A stretch of 64,000 bases of DNA from G963667975 sp963677395 (GCA_963677395.2 OY781965.2:3782001-3846000); one strand, 5' to 3'; numbered from the stretch's first letter, positions 10,030 through 19,443 are shown. A program made the numbers and translations. The notes: generated from the letters alone by a model not told the origin.

Positions 10030-11069
10030 GATCATTCCGGTACAATCCTAAAGTTTCGGTAGTTGCAGGTTATAGCGAACCTCAGCGAGGGTCAAAAACC
10101 AATTGGGATCGGATCATCTATCTTGTGGTGTTTTTTATTATTTTATTCAGCTTGTTATTTTATTTCATCAAACGTAGTTTTCTAATCCGTACTTCAGGAC
10201 AAATTATTACTGAACGATTTATGGTAAGTTTTCCGGAAGATATTCAGGTGATAAAACTATTTCACAAAGAAGGTGATACCATTAAAAAAGGTGACACTTT
10301 AATGTATATCCGAAAAAATTTGAACAGGGATAATTCTTCATTTAATTTCAGTGCAGGAAGTACCGATAAGCTTGACTGGGTATTACGTGAATGGTTGTTA
10401 ACTCAAAAATCAATTGGTCAAAAACAGATTGATCTTAACTACACCCATCAGGCAATAAAAAATTCCGAAGAGCAAATCAAGCAAATCAAAACAAAAATAT
10501 ATCTTGATGCACTTCCTCCTTCTGAGCTTTATAAAGAAGAAAACAACCTCAACAATTTTATTGCTGAAAACAAAAAAGCAAACGTTGAACTCGGCTATTT
10601 ATCACAATATCAGAAATATCTCGAAAATCTAAAAAGTCAGGCCGCAGGAATTTCAAATTTCGCAACAACAAATCTGCCTTCAGAATTTGAATATTACCGT
10701 TCTCCTGTTTCCGGAATTATTTCCGATAAATACCGGTATGAGATGGAGTATAACTACCGGCAGGATCCGGTAATGTATATTTCAAATTTAGAAAAAATCT
10801 ATGTAAAAGCATTTGTTGCTTTTAAACACATTGATAAATTCAAACAGGGAGAAATCGTAAATCTGAACTTTCCTGATGGAACGCATAGCAAAGGCGTAGT
10901 TACCGAATTCATGATGAATACTGAAATACTACCTCCTGAATTACAACTAACTGCATACGGAAATGAGCGGGCAGTTATTATTAAAATAATACCTGAAAAC
11001 AAACATGAACTTGTGAAATGGCAGAAATATCACAAGTACTTTGTTGAAATTACTAAAAGAAGATTCTAA
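10026..11069 (+). CDS. HlyD-family membrane-fusion (adaptor) protein
   Basis: 347 residues. One transmembrane helix near residues 30-50 (IIYLVVFFIILFSLLFYF), then a biotinyl-lipoyl-like half (VSFPEDIQVIKLFHKEGDTIKKGDTLMYI), an alpha-hairpin coiled coil (about 125-210), and a second half beginning YYRSPVSGIISDKYRYEM, with YVKAFVAFKHIDKFKQGEIVNLNFPDG typical of the beta-barrel domain. HlyD proteins bridge an inner-membrane machine to a TolC-like outer-membrane duct. The start overlaps the TolC-like gene's stop, and the glycosyltransferase lies two genes downstream, so the partner is more likely a polysaccharide synthase than an ABC transporter; no ABC transporter gene is present nearby. Confidence 0.82.
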   Translation: MRSFRYNPKVSVVAGYSEPQRGSKTNWDRIIYLVVFFIILFSLLFYFIKRSFLIRTSGQIITERFMVSFPEDIQVIKLFHKEGDTIKKGDTLMYIRKNLNRDNSSFNFSAGSTDKLDWVLREWLLTQKSIGQKQIDLNYTHQAIKNSEEQIKQIKTKIYLDALPPSELYKEENNLNNFIAENKKANVELGYLSQYQKYLENLKSQAAGISNFATTNLPSEFEYYRSPVSGIISDKYRYEMEYNYRQDPVMYISNLEKIYVKAFVAFKHIDKFKQGEIVNLNFPDGTHSKGVVTEFMMNTEILPPELQLTAYGNERAVIIKIIPENKHELVKWQKYHKYFVEITKRRF

Positions 11070-11092
11070 GATTCCAACTAGCGATTGATAAA

Positions 11093-12481
11093 ATGATCAA
11101 AGAAATAAATGGGAAACGGCTTGATAACGAACAGAATAAAGAAATTTATCTGATTTCTGATTTTTCCAATCAGGATTTAAAGCATTTCGTTTTGCTTGAT
11201 GCTTTGGTTTTGAATTATAATCACCCTCAGGCCTGTCTGGAATTTATCCGAAAAATCAGATCCTCATTTATCGAATCTATTTATCTTCTCCCTGTTTTTA
11301 TATTGTCAATCAACAGCAAAGTCGATTCATATACACAATCATTATCTGATGGCATTATAAATTCTGTGCAAACAGAACCCATCGCATTTTATGCTGATAA
11401 GCTTCGGAAAAAGCGTGACAACCTTGTTCCGATCTCAACCAATGATCCACGTTTGAGAATTTTAAATAAAGTTCTTCGTTTTATCTATACGAGAGAATCA
11501 AATTTAATCCCGGTAGTTTATGCAGGGTTTCCGCTTGGTTATATTTATCCCATTCTTTCAGAGCACTTTCAGGGTAATGAAATCTTAAGTATGTTTGATT
11601 TACTGAAATCTGCCAGGGATAAAGATTATTTGCGTCAACGGTTTATTGACAAGCTCCATTTATGTAACAACTGCTATTCTGCTTTTATTAATTACAGAGA
11701 AACATGCCCAAAGTGTGGTTCTTTTGATCTGTTTACACAAAACCTGATTCACCACTTTGTTTGTGCTTACATTGGGCCCGAATCTGACTTTATCCGGGAA
11801 GAAAATCTTGTTTGCCCGAAATGTAATAAAATTCTGCGCCATATCGGTGTTGACTATGACAAACCGTCTATGGTTTACACGTGTAACAATTGCCGGAACA
11901 TCTTTCAGGAACCGTTAATGAACACATTTTGTTTTCATTGCACCAAAGAAGGAGTTGTTGAGCAATTAATTGATCAGGAAATTTACACGTATGAATTAAC
12001 CGAAATCGGAAAAGATATTGCTCAGGGCGGCGTAAAACAAGAAGAACGATCCGAGATAGTAATGCCCGGATTTGTAAGTTTTGCAACCTTTACTACTTTC
12101 CTGAAGTTTGAGGTAGAACGAAATAAAGCCTCCAACTCTATGTCGAGTATCGGAAGCATTATGTTAAACCTGGCATCTGCTGATCGCGATAAGCTTGGAA
12201 GCAAGATGAATAACCTGATCAGGGAAATTTCCGAGTTCTTGCGTAAAAACACTTTATCAACTGAAATTCTTTCATTTACTACCAATAATTCATTCCTGAT
12301 TATTTCGCCTGACAATGACCCGGCAACATTAGAGATAAGTTTATCAAACTTATTAGTTTCTATTCATAAGCTTCTAATTAGTAACCTGCCCTATTCAGAA
12401 ATTCAACCAAGTTTAATAGTTCAGGCAATTGAAGGCAGAACATCGCATATTGAATTGATTAACATAATGCTCAGTAAATAA
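11093..12481 (+). CDS. Zinc-ribbon (TackOD1-like) protein with degenerate GGDEF-like C-terminal domain
   Basis: 462 residues. The N-terminal part (1-110) resembles a receiver-like alpha/beta fold but without clear phosphorylation residues. Residues about 189-290 hold repeated CxxC pairs: CNNC, CPKC, CPKC, CNNC and CFHC, with RHIGVDYDKPS between them. This pattern is what I know from the TackOD1 zinc-binding output domain. The last about 130 residues (FATFTTFLKFEVERNKAS...) have the layout of a diguanylate cyclase domain, but the GGDEF position reads NNSFLII, so catalysis is not expected. It sits 6 bp before the glycosyltransferase gene and 23 bp after the adaptor gene. Inference: a regulatory or sensing subunit of the exopolysaccharide machine. 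Zinc-ribbon reading is strong; the TackOD1 and GGDEF relationships are moderate. Confidence 0.66.
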   Translation: MIKEINGKRLDNEQNKEIYLISDFSNQDLKHFVLLDALVLNYNHPQACLEFIRKIRSSFIESIYLLPVFILSINSKVDSYTQSLSDGIINSVQTEPIAFYADKLRKKRDNLVPISTNDPRLRILNKVLRFIYTRESNLIPVVYAGFPLGYIYPILSEHFQGNEILSMFDLLKSARDKDYLRQRFIDKLHLCNNCYSAFINYRETCPKCGSFDLFTQNLIHHFVCAYIGPESDFIREENLVCPKCNKILRHIGVDYDKPSMVYTCNNCRNIFQEPLMNTFCFHCTKEGVVEQLIDQEIYTYELTEIGKDIAQGGVKQEERSEIVMPGFVSFATFTTFLKFEVERNKASNSMSSIGSIMLNLASADRDKLGSKMNNLIREISEFLRKNTLSTEILSFTTNNSFLIISPDNDPATLEISLSNLLVSIHKLLISNLPYSEIQPSLIVQAIEGRTSHIELINIMLSK

Positions 12482-12487
12482 GCAATT

Positions 12488-13798
12488 ATGAATATATCCT
12501 TCTGGGATTGGTTTTTCTGGTATATTGACACGGGTGGTTTTTCGAAAATCGTAAATCTGTTCTGGTACTTCTTTTATTTAGAACTTCCCAGATTTATGCT
12601 CTTGGATGTTATTGTTTTGGTTATTTTGAAAGTCAAAAACGCATTAGGGCATAAAGAATATGAGATCGCGCGACAACGACTCTTTATTGAAAAACCATTT
12701 GTATCGATTATTGTACCGGGAAAAAATGAAGGACGGCATATCTATAAGCTAACCAAAGCACTTAGTGAGCAAACGTACAAAAACTTTGAACTGATTGTTA
12801 TTGACGATGGTTCAACGGATGACACCCATACTATTGGATTGAGCCTTTTAAAAAGCGGGCTGATTGACAAATTTCTGCGTAACGACGAAAGAGGAGGAAA
12901 AGCCAGTGCAGCAAATCTGGGATTACGTTTTTCAAGCGGAAAGTATATTGTTCATCTTGATGCAGATACATCCTTTGACCGCGACGCTATTGAACGTATT
13001 CTCATTCCATTTTATCTGGATGAAAAAATTGCCGGTATTGGAGGAAACATCAAGGTTTTAAACCGAAAAGCAAGTCTTTGTGCAGGAATTCAATCGTTTG
13101 AGTATCTTCAAACACTAACGGTCGGACGTATGGTTACCTCTTTTTTTGGGATTTACCGTATTATATCCGGAGCTTTTGGAGCCTTTAAAAAAGATGCACT
13201 GATGCAGATTGGGGGATGGGATATTGGCCCCGGATTGGATGGTGATATTACCGTTAAGCTTCGGAAAATCGGATATAAAGTAGTTTTTGAACACCGAGCT
13301 ATTGCCTTAACCAATGTTCCAGAGAAGTTTAGTGCACTTACAAAACAGCGTTTAAGATGGTCCAAGTCAATGATTCGATTCCGGGTTAGAAAACACAAAG
13401 ATGTTTTTGTGCCCAATCAGAATTTCAACTTATTGAATTTCATTGCTTTTTTCGACAATATTTTCTTTAATCTGATACTGGACTTCTTATGGTTTTACTA
13501 CATTATCCAGATAATAATATACAACTTTGAGTTTTTAGGATTTATTATCCCCCTGAAGTTTATCATCTATACAATCGCAATATTTGCTCAATATCTGGTA
13601 ATCATGGCTGTTTCTGAAAGAAGAAAGCAGGAATACCAACTTGCGATTTATATTCCTGCTATGATGTTTTATGCGGGGTATTACATGAGAATTGTTCGCA
13701 CTATTGCGTACATACAGGAGTTATTCTTTTTTAAATCGTACAAAGATCCCTGGAATCCAAAGAAAACTTCGGATCAGGCTTTAGAGCACGGATTATAA
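12488..13798 (+). CDS. Processive family 2 glycosyltransferase (polysaccharide synthase)
   Basis: 436 residues. GT2 core: VSIIVPGKNEG, VIDDGSTDD (about 106), the metal-binding HLDADT (about 157), GGWDIGPGLDGD (about 250) in the acceptor/general-base region, and QRLRW (about 286), the QxxRW motif of processive beta-glycan synthases such as those making cellulose, hyaluronan or poly-GlcNAc. An N-terminal membrane helix lies at about 20-45 and a C-terminal cluster of four or so helices follows residue 310. No PilZ domain is present. It is the last gene of a four-gene run with TolC-like, HlyD-like and zinc-ribbon genes, so the polymer is probably exported through a trans-envelope duct. The sugar cannot be predicted from sequence alone. 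Confidence 0.88.
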   Translation: MNISFWDWFFWYIDTGGFSKIVNLFWYFFYLELPRFMLLDVIVLVILKVKNALGHKEYEIARQRLFIEKPFVSIIVPGKNEGRHIYKLTKALSEQTYKNFELIVIDDGSTDDTHTIGLSLLKSGLIDKFLRNDERGGKASAANLGLRFSSGKYIVHLDADTSFDRDAIERILIPFYLDEKIAGIGGNIKVLNRKASLCAGIQSFEYLQTLTVGRMVTSFFGIYRIISGAFGAFKKDALMQIGGWDIGPGLDGDITVKLRKIGYKVVFEHRAIALTNVPEKFSALTKQRLRWSKSMIRFRVRKHKDVFVPNQNFNLLNFIAFFDNIFFNLILDFLWFYYIIQIIIYNFEFLGFIIPLKFIIYTIAIFAQYLVIMAVSERRKQEYQLAIYIPAMMFYAGYYMRIVRTIAYIQELFFFKSYKDPWNPKKTSDQALEHGL

Positions 13799-14896
13799 CT
13801 ACTGAGTTGCCGGTAAGCTAATTTTAATAGTTGTTCCCAAACCTTGTTTACTGCTCAGTGTTATTGATCCATTAAAAAGGTCAACAATCCTGCGGGCAAT
13901 GGTCAATCCTAAACCTATACCGTCCTGTTGTTGTGAATTTTTATCAAACTGCATAAAAGCGCCAATTTTCGCGATCTGATTTTCGCTCATTCCAATTCCT
14001 TCATCAGAAACTGTAATGACATATTTCTGATCTTCAACCCCGGTAACAACCTTCACAAGAGTATGTTTTGGGGAGAAACCAAACGCGTTATCTACAATTT
14101 CGGTTAGCATATCAACAAAAAACTGCTTGGGCATCATAAGGGTTGCATCCTGGATCATTAATACCAAATCATCAGCTCTGCCTGCTTTCATGGCTAATTC
14201 ACGAACGGATTCTTCTGCAACTTTTTTCACATTTCCGGTACGTTCCTGCCTCAAAGTATGCATATTATCCAACTGAACGAGCAATGCTTCCAATCGGTAA
14301 TAAAGCATTGTTTTCAACACGATTTTATTCAACTTAAGGCCTGAGCTATGAATAAGAGCGACAAACTCCGTTATTTCCGACTTTTCCATCTGCATTGATT
14401 CGGTTAAAATCATTTGCGAAAAGCCAATGATTGCTTTCAAAGGTTCATTAATTTCCTTTGTGATGGGAGCTCCAATGTTTAATCTCAATTCCGTAAGAAT
14501 TGCATCACTCTTTTCCTGAAATTCGCGAACACGTTCGAGGCGGGCCTGAACTGCTTCAAGAAGTTCTTCAATGGTAAAGGGTTTTGAAATGTAATCATCT
14601 GCACCCATTTGCATTCCTCTGCGAAGATCTTCACGCGTATTTTTTGCAGTAAGAAAAATAAACGGAATTGTTGATGTAAGAATATTTTTCCTGAGCTGAG
14701 ACAAAACTTCAAAACCATCAATGCCGGGCATCATCACATCACATATAATCAGCTCAGGCTGAACACGTTTTGCAACTTCAATCCCGATAGAACCATTTTC
14801 AGCCTGGTGCATTTCAAAGCCTTCATTTTCGAGAATTTCTACAATATTCTCCCGAACTTGCTGATTGTCTTCAATTACTAGTATCTTTTTTGCCAT
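13799..14896 (-). CDS. Receiver - histidine-kinase-like protein lacking the phospho-acceptor His
   Basis: 365 residues. An N-terminal receiver (VIEDNQQVRENI, phospho-acceptor Asp53 in ICDVMMPG, Lys near 103 in ISKPFT) is followed by a dimerisation helix region and an ATPase domain with N-box EIVDNAFGFSP, DEGIGMSE and GIGLGLTIARR. The helix that should read SHELRTPL reads KEINEPLKAIIGFSQ, so a Lys (about residue 149) occupies the usual His position. It may bind ATP and act as a pseudokinase or regulator rather than an autokinase. The gene ends one base after the glycosyltransferase stop on the opposite strand and is divergent from a second, intact hybrid kinase. Family assignment is firm; loss of kinase activity is inferred. 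Confidence 0.85.
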   Translation of the reverse strand: MAKKILVIEDNQQVRENIVEILENEGFEMHQAENGSIGIEVAKRVQPELIICDVMMPGIDGFEVLSQLRKNILTSTIPFIFLTAKNTREDLRRGMQMGADDYISKPFTIEELLEAVQARLERVREFQEKSDAILTELRLNIGAPITKEINEPLKAIIGFSQMILTESMQMEKSEITEFVALIHSSGLKLNKIVLKTMLYYRLEALLVQLDNMHTLRQERTGNVKKVAEESVRELAMKAGRADDLVLMIQDATLMMPKQFFVDMLTEIVDNAFGFSPKHTLVKVVTGVEDQKYVITVSDEGIGMSENQIAKIGAFMQFDKNSQQQDGIGLGLTIARRIVDLFNGSITLSSKQGLGTTIKISLPATQ

Positions 14897-14935
14897 AACT
14901 GTGCATCTATTTTCTGAAACATCAAATATATGAAT

Positions 14936-14943
14936 TATTTTTG
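14936..14943 (+). promoter_or_regulatory. Likely -7 promoter element (TATTTTTG)
   Basis: TATTTTTG fits TAnnTTTG and lies 41 bp before the ATG at 14985, in the 88-bp gap between two divergent kinase genes. It supports the ATG at 14985 over an upstream TTG at 14955. Confidence 0.4.
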
Positions 14944-14984
14944 ATGTTTGCCAATTGGAAATAAAATTAATACGAAATTGCCTA

Positions 14985-16604
14985 ATGTCCTACAGAATTT
15001 TAATAACTGAAGATGAGCCGTTAGTAGCTAAATTAATGGAAAAAACATTAAAAGCGCTCGGCTATGACCCTGTTGGAATAGCAGGCTCGGGAAGTGATGC
15101 TATTGAAATGGCACATCAACTGTTACCTGACCTGGTTGTAATGGATATAAATTTACCCGGGAAAGTTGATGGTATTGAAGCCACTCGTATCATAAAAGGA
15201 AAGCTCAGTATCCCTGTGATTTATGTTACCGGTGCTGCTGATTCTGACACGCTGGAGCGTGCATTAACAACTGACCCAAATGGCTACCTGCTTAAACCTT
15301 TTTCGCACCAGAGTCTTTATGCAATTATTGAAATGGCTCTCTATCGTAACAAACTGGAGCGAGATTTGAATGAAAACCGTCAATTGCTTTCTCAAACTTT
15401 CTTAAATATTGCAGATGGGGTTGTTTCTATTGATTGCATGGGAAAAGTATTACTAATCAACCGTTCGGCAGAAAAAATACTCAACTCTTTTGAATCCGAT
15501 ACAATGGGTATGTCTCTTACAGACTTGGTACATTTTAAAGATTCAGAAACCGGTTCGGCAGCAACCACTTTCGAAGAATTTCTATCACTGTTTTTTCCTG
15601 AAGATCCTGATGCTGAATTTGAAATTGTTCTTTCGGACAACCAATCTATTCCTGTGCAGGCAAATGTGTCACGTTTAATTAATGAGTTTGGAACAATCAC
15701 AGGTTACATCCTCACATTCAGAGATATTACACTTCAGAAAAATGCAGACAAAGCACTTCGGCAAATAAATGAAGAGCTTGAACGCAGAGTAGAGGAACGC
15801 ACTTTGCAACTTCAGCAAAATAATATGCAATTGGAAGATGAGATAAGAAAACGTATGGTTTTCGAACACAATCTGAGGCTTGCACTGGAAAAGGAAAAAG
15901 AACTTAACGAATTAAAATCGAGGGTTGTTGCCACCATTTCCCATGAATTCAAGACTCCCTTAACTTCAATTTCCACATCTGCTCAATTACTTGAAAAGTA
16001 TGTTGATATTCCAAATTCGCGGGAAAAGATGTTCCGGCATTTTAAAAGCATTAAAAATTCAGCGCTTTCGCTTGCAGATATGGTTACGGATGTTCTTCTC
16101 CTTGAAAAATTTGATGCAAATAAATATATGTATGATGCAGAGGAGTTTTGCGTGATTGATTTTGTAAAAAGCCTGATTGAAGAATTTCAGATGACAATTG
16201 GGAAAAATCACAATTTCAGCATCATCCACAGTGAATTTCCAAATTTCATTCAATACGATAAGCGTTTATTTACCCGCATATTAAACAATCTGATTTCAAA
16301 TGCAATAAAATATTCACCTCCGGGAAGCAATATCAGGGTGGAACTCACTAAAATAGCGGATGGATTTTATTTTTGTATAGAAGATCAGGGAATTGGAATT
16401 CCGCCGGAAGATCAGAAGCATCTCTTTGAACTTTTCCACAGAGGGGTAAATACCTCCAGTTATGAAGGATCGGGCTTAGGATTATCTATTACCAAGAAAT
16501 CTATTGATTTTCTGGGTGGCTCAATCACATTTAAAAGTAAGCTTAATGAGGGCACCCGGTTTGAGGTTTTTTTCCCGGATGCTCCGGTAAATCATGATAA
16601 TTGA
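14985..16604 (+). CDS. Receiver-PAS hybrid sensor histidine kinase
   Basis: 539 residues from MSYRILITEDEP. A receiver domain (about 1-120) has the acceptor Asp in VVMDINLPG and a conserved Lys in YLLKPFS. A PAS domain follows (about 135-260; SQTFLNIADGVVSID through GYILTFRDIT), then a coiled coil (about 265-315, ERRVEERTLQLQQNN), an intact HisKA helix with ISHEFKTPLTSIS, and an ATPase domain with LISNAIKYSP, EDQGIGIPPED and GSGLGLSITKK. There are no membrane helices, so it is a cytoplasmic kinase whose N-terminal receiver takes input from another kinase. It is divergent from the His-less receiver-kinase and sits beside the exopolysaccharide genes, which makes it a candidate regulator of them. 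Its 3' end overlaps the convergent HD hydrolase gene by 13 bp. Confidence 0.92.
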   Translation: MSYRILITEDEPLVAKLMEKTLKALGYDPVGIAGSGSDAIEMAHQLLPDLVVMDINLPGKVDGIEATRIIKGKLSIPVIYVTGAADSDTLERALTTDPNGYLLKPFSHQSLYAIIEMALYRNKLERDLNENRQLLSQTFLNIADGVVSIDCMGKVLLINRSAEKILNSFESDTMGMSLTDLVHFKDSETGSAATTFEEFLSLFFPEDPDAEFEIVLSDNQSIPVQANVSRLINEFGTITGYILTFRDITLQKNADKALRQINEELERRVEERTLQLQQNNMQLEDEIRKRMVFEHNLRLALEKEKELNELKSRVVATISHEFKTPLTSISTSAQLLEKYVDIPNSREKMFRHFKSIKNSALSLADMVTDVLLLEKFDANKYMYDAEEFCVIDFVKSLIEEFQMTIGKNHNFSIIHSEFPNFIQYDKRLFTRILNNLISNAIKYSPPGSNIRVELTKIADGFYFCIEDQGIGIPPEDQKHLFELFHRGVNTSSYEGSGLGLSITKKSIDFLGGSITFKSKLNEGTRFEVFFPDAPVNHDN

Positions 16605-18670
16605 GGATATTCTACACGTACATGATAAATACTTAAAAGTTTCTTTTTCAGGATACGTTTAATCCTTTCAATATCGCGAAACGTAACATCGGCATTTGAA
16701 AACTGGCCTGATTCTATCTGATGGTCAATAACATTGTCCACCAAACGATTTAATGCATCTACCGACGGTAGTTTCAAACTTCGCGAAGCTGCCTCTACTG
16801 AATCGACCATCATTAAAACAGCGGTTTCTTTCGAAAACGGGATAGGCCCGTTGTATCTGAACTTTGATTCTTCCACTTCCAGTTCCGGAAAATCTTTCAT
16901 GTGTTTTGAGTAGAAAAAATCGGTACGGCGTGTGCCATGATGTGTCCGGATGAAATCGATAATCTGATCGGGAATTTTATGCTTACGTGCAACTTCTATT
17001 CCTTTAATCACATGACTGATAATGACAGCAGCACTCTCTTCGGGACTTAAATCATCGTGTGGATTTATTCCTGTTACCTGATTTTCGATAAAGAAAAGCG
17101 GCATATCACTTTTGCCGATATCATGATACATTGCGCCGGCTCTTACCAGTAAAGTGTCGCCTCCAATTTCGCGAACCACCTCTTCGGCAATATTGGCAAC
17201 CTGAATTGAATGCTGGAATGTTCCGGGAGCTTTTGAGGCAAGTTCTCTCAGTAATTTTGAATTGGAATCGGTAAGTTCCATCAATGATATATCGGTTACA
17301 AGTCCGAAGAGCTTTTCGAACACAAAAATCAACGGATAGGCAAACAATGTCATCATTGCACTACCCCCATACAAAGCGATACGGGTGAAATCAATCTCTA
17401 CAAGGCTTCCGTCCTGAATCAGCGTCATCCCTATGTATAAAATAGTGTATGCCAAAAAGATCAGGAGCGATGTAAGAAAAAACTGTGCTCGTTTTTGTAA
17501 TTTGGCAACACTGATGATTGTCAGAATTCCGGCAATAAGCTGAAGAAATACAAATTCGAAACTGTTCGGAACCAGAAAACCAATGATAATAATAGTTACT
17601 AAATGCACAAAAAGGGCTAACCGGGTATCAAAAAACACCCGTATAATCAAAGGAACCAAACATAAAGGAACCAAATAAATCAGATTCACAAAATTATGAA
17701 CAACCAAACTGGTTACCAGTACCATCAGCAATACAACCAGAAGAATAAAGACAATTTTCTTATTGTTTATCAGAATATCCCTACGGAAAGAATTCAGAAA
17801 TAAGAAAAGAACGATCATTGCCGATGCCAGTAAAAGCAACTGGCCTACAACTACCGCATAATAACGGGTATTTGATCCTAACTGAAGTTCATATTCTTTC
17901 TTTAACGATTCCAGAATCTGGTACTTATCGGCCGTAATTAATTCTCCTTTGGTGATTATACTTTGGCCTGTTTCGAGCATTCCTTTGGTTAAGGAAACAC
18001 CTCCTAAAATGTTCTTCCGGTCTTTTTCGGTAGTAACAGCATCATATCTCAGATTCTGAGCCAATGATTCTTCGAGTAATCGCACCGAAGTTTGATAATC
18101 TGTCAATGTTCCCTGCGACAGTTTATTCCGGATAAACTGATCGGCATTTGCAATGGTAAACAATGAGCCTAACTCTTTTTCATAGGCTACATTGTCTTTC
18201 AGAACCATGACCCCAAAGTCAGGAGTTTTGTTTTCAATAACTGTAACAGATTCTATTATCCCGGCATTAAACAGGGAGTCAAGTATATTAAGACATATTT
18301 TGAAATCAGTTGCCCATTTTGTTTCATCGCCACTATACACGGTAGATTTAAGTGCTTCATATCGGGAAATGAATTCTTTCTTTTTTACATCAGCAATTCC
18401 CGCATCGAAGGTAAAAAAGGGTTTATGTACGCTTAAAAGTGTATCCTTTTCGGTTTTTAATTCCTGTTCTGTTTTCAGAATTGCAAAATCAAACGGGGCT
18501 ACCAAATCTTCGTGCATCCAGTATTTTCCTTTTCGAAACTCATATTTAAACGTAGCTTCTTTCGGAAACATCAGAATGAGCAATGCTGCAGCCAATGCAA
18601 ACAACAATACGCGATAGACTTCGGCATAATGATTGCGGAGATACGTCCAGGTTACTTTCAGGGTGTTCAT
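16592..18670 (-). CDS. 7TM HD-domain phosphohydrolase, PgpH type (c-di-AMP phosphodiesterase family)
   Basis: 692 residues. One N-terminal membrane helix (VYRVLLFALAAALLILMF), a large extracytoplasmic region (about 45-270), about seven membrane helices (about 280-480) and a C-terminal cytoplasmic HD domain with HSIQVANIAEEVV, RAGAMYHDIGKSD (about 515) and IRTHHGT. This architecture is the PgpH / 7TMR-HD family, whose characterised members hydrolyse the second messenger c-di-AMP. The gene overlaps the 3' end of the convergent kinase gene by 13 bp. A small downstream-strand neighbour is acpH-like. Fold and family are clear; the substrate follows from family knowledge. Confidence 0.9.
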   Translation of the reverse strand: MNTLKVTWTYLRNHYAEVYRVLLFALAAALLILMFPKEATFKYEFRKGKYWMHEDLVAPFDFAILKTEQELKTEKDTLLSVHKPFFTFDAGIADVKKKEFISRYEALKSTVYSGDETKWATDFKICLNILDSLFNAGIIESVTVIENKTPDFGVMVLKDNVAYEKELGSLFTIANADQFIRNKLSQGTLTDYQTSVRLLEESLAQNLRYDAVTTEKDRKNILGGVSLTKGMLETGQSIITKGELITADKYQILESLKKEYELQLGSNTRYYAVVVGQLLLLASAMIVLFLFLNSFRRDILINNKKIVFILLVVLLMVLVTSLVVHNFVNLIYLVPLCLVPLIIRVFFDTRLALFVHLVTIIIIGFLVPNSFEFVFLQLIAGILTIISVAKLQKRAQFFLTSLLIFLAYTILYIGMTLIQDGSLVEIDFTRIALYGGSAMMTLFAYPLIFVFEKLFGLVTDISLMELTDSNSKLLRELASKAPGTFQHSIQVANIAEEVVREIGGDTLLVRAGAMYHDIGKSDMPLFFIENQVTGINPHDDLSPEESAAVIISHVIKGIEVARKHKIPDQIIDFIRTHHGTRRTDFFYSKHMKDFPELEVEESKFRYNGPIPFSKETAVLMMVDSVEAASRSLKLPSVDALNRLVDNVIDHQIESGQFSNADVTFRDIERIKRILKKKLLSIYHVRVEYPQLS

Positions 18671-18747
18671 TCTGTAAAATTTTAAGCGAAGTTAAGGATT
18701 TTTGATAGAATTGGCGGAAAGAGAAGACAGAAGTTCGAAGTCAGGGA

Positions 18748-19368
18748 CTAACTTCTGTCTCCCAACTTCTCTTCATCCCGCAGGAATAAAGTTGTTTGCT
18801 GTTCTTCGCAAAAGCGGATAAGTTGCGGAAAGTAGAGGTCAAATTCCTGTTGAAACAAATCGTAATTCTTTTGCAAACTCTCCACCGCAACTTCCATCCC
18901 TGATTCGAACTGCGACCGTCGCGACATGTTTTCGAAAATACGTTGCAACCGAACCAGATCTGCATAGCCTGTAAGCCAGTTCTGCATCATCAAAAAAGGA
19001 ATAATCCGTTGCGAACGGGCAGGCAATATCAGATAATTACGCAAAACCACCCGGTAAATGTTTCGGGCATATTCGGGCAACAAAACAGAGCTGTAATTCG
19101 CAAAATCTTTGGCCAGGAAATGATCGTAGAGAATATCCACAATTACGCCGGCAAACTTATGATGACGGGCATACAAACGCTCTTTGCTCTGCAATACCAC
19201 CGGATGTTTGTCGGTAAACTCATCAATAAGACGATGTAAACGAATGCCTTGCTGTATTCCGGACGAATATTTCTCTATCTGTTTTCCCTTCACCGTATCG
19301 GCAATAAAATTACCCAGCATCAAAGGTTCATTATCTCCCGAAAGATAGATATGTGCTAAAAAATTCAT
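18748..19368 (-). CDS. Acyl carrier protein phosphodiesterase (AcpH family)
   Basis: 206 residues from the ATG at 19368, which gives the typical start MNFLAHIYLSGDNE; a TTG three codons upstream is less likely. Conserved AcpH-type features are LGNFIADTVKGKQ, GIRLHRLIDEFTDKHP, the HD-like metal residues in RHHKFAGVIVDILYDHFLA, and LTGYADLVRLQRIF. The family removes the 4'-phosphopantetheine arm from acyl carrier protein. It is upstream of the PgpH gene on the same strand with a 77-bp gap. It is the last ordinary gene before accessory region I. Confidence 0.88.
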   Translation of the reverse strand: MNFLAHIYLSGDNEPLMLGNFIADTVKGKQIEKYSSGIQQGIRLHRLIDEFTDKHPVVLQSKERLYARHHKFAGVIVDILYDHFLAKDFANYSSVLLPEYARNIYRVVLRNYLILPARSQRIIPFLMMQNWLTGYADLVRLQRIFENMSRRSQFESGMEVAVESLQKNYDLFQQEFDLYFPQLIRFCEEQQTTLFLRDEEKLGDRS

Positions 19369-19443
19369 CGGATGCAAAACTAAGAAATTACGTAGTTATT
19401 ATGCATAAAAAAGAATAACTCCATTATACAATTTCCCCACCAC

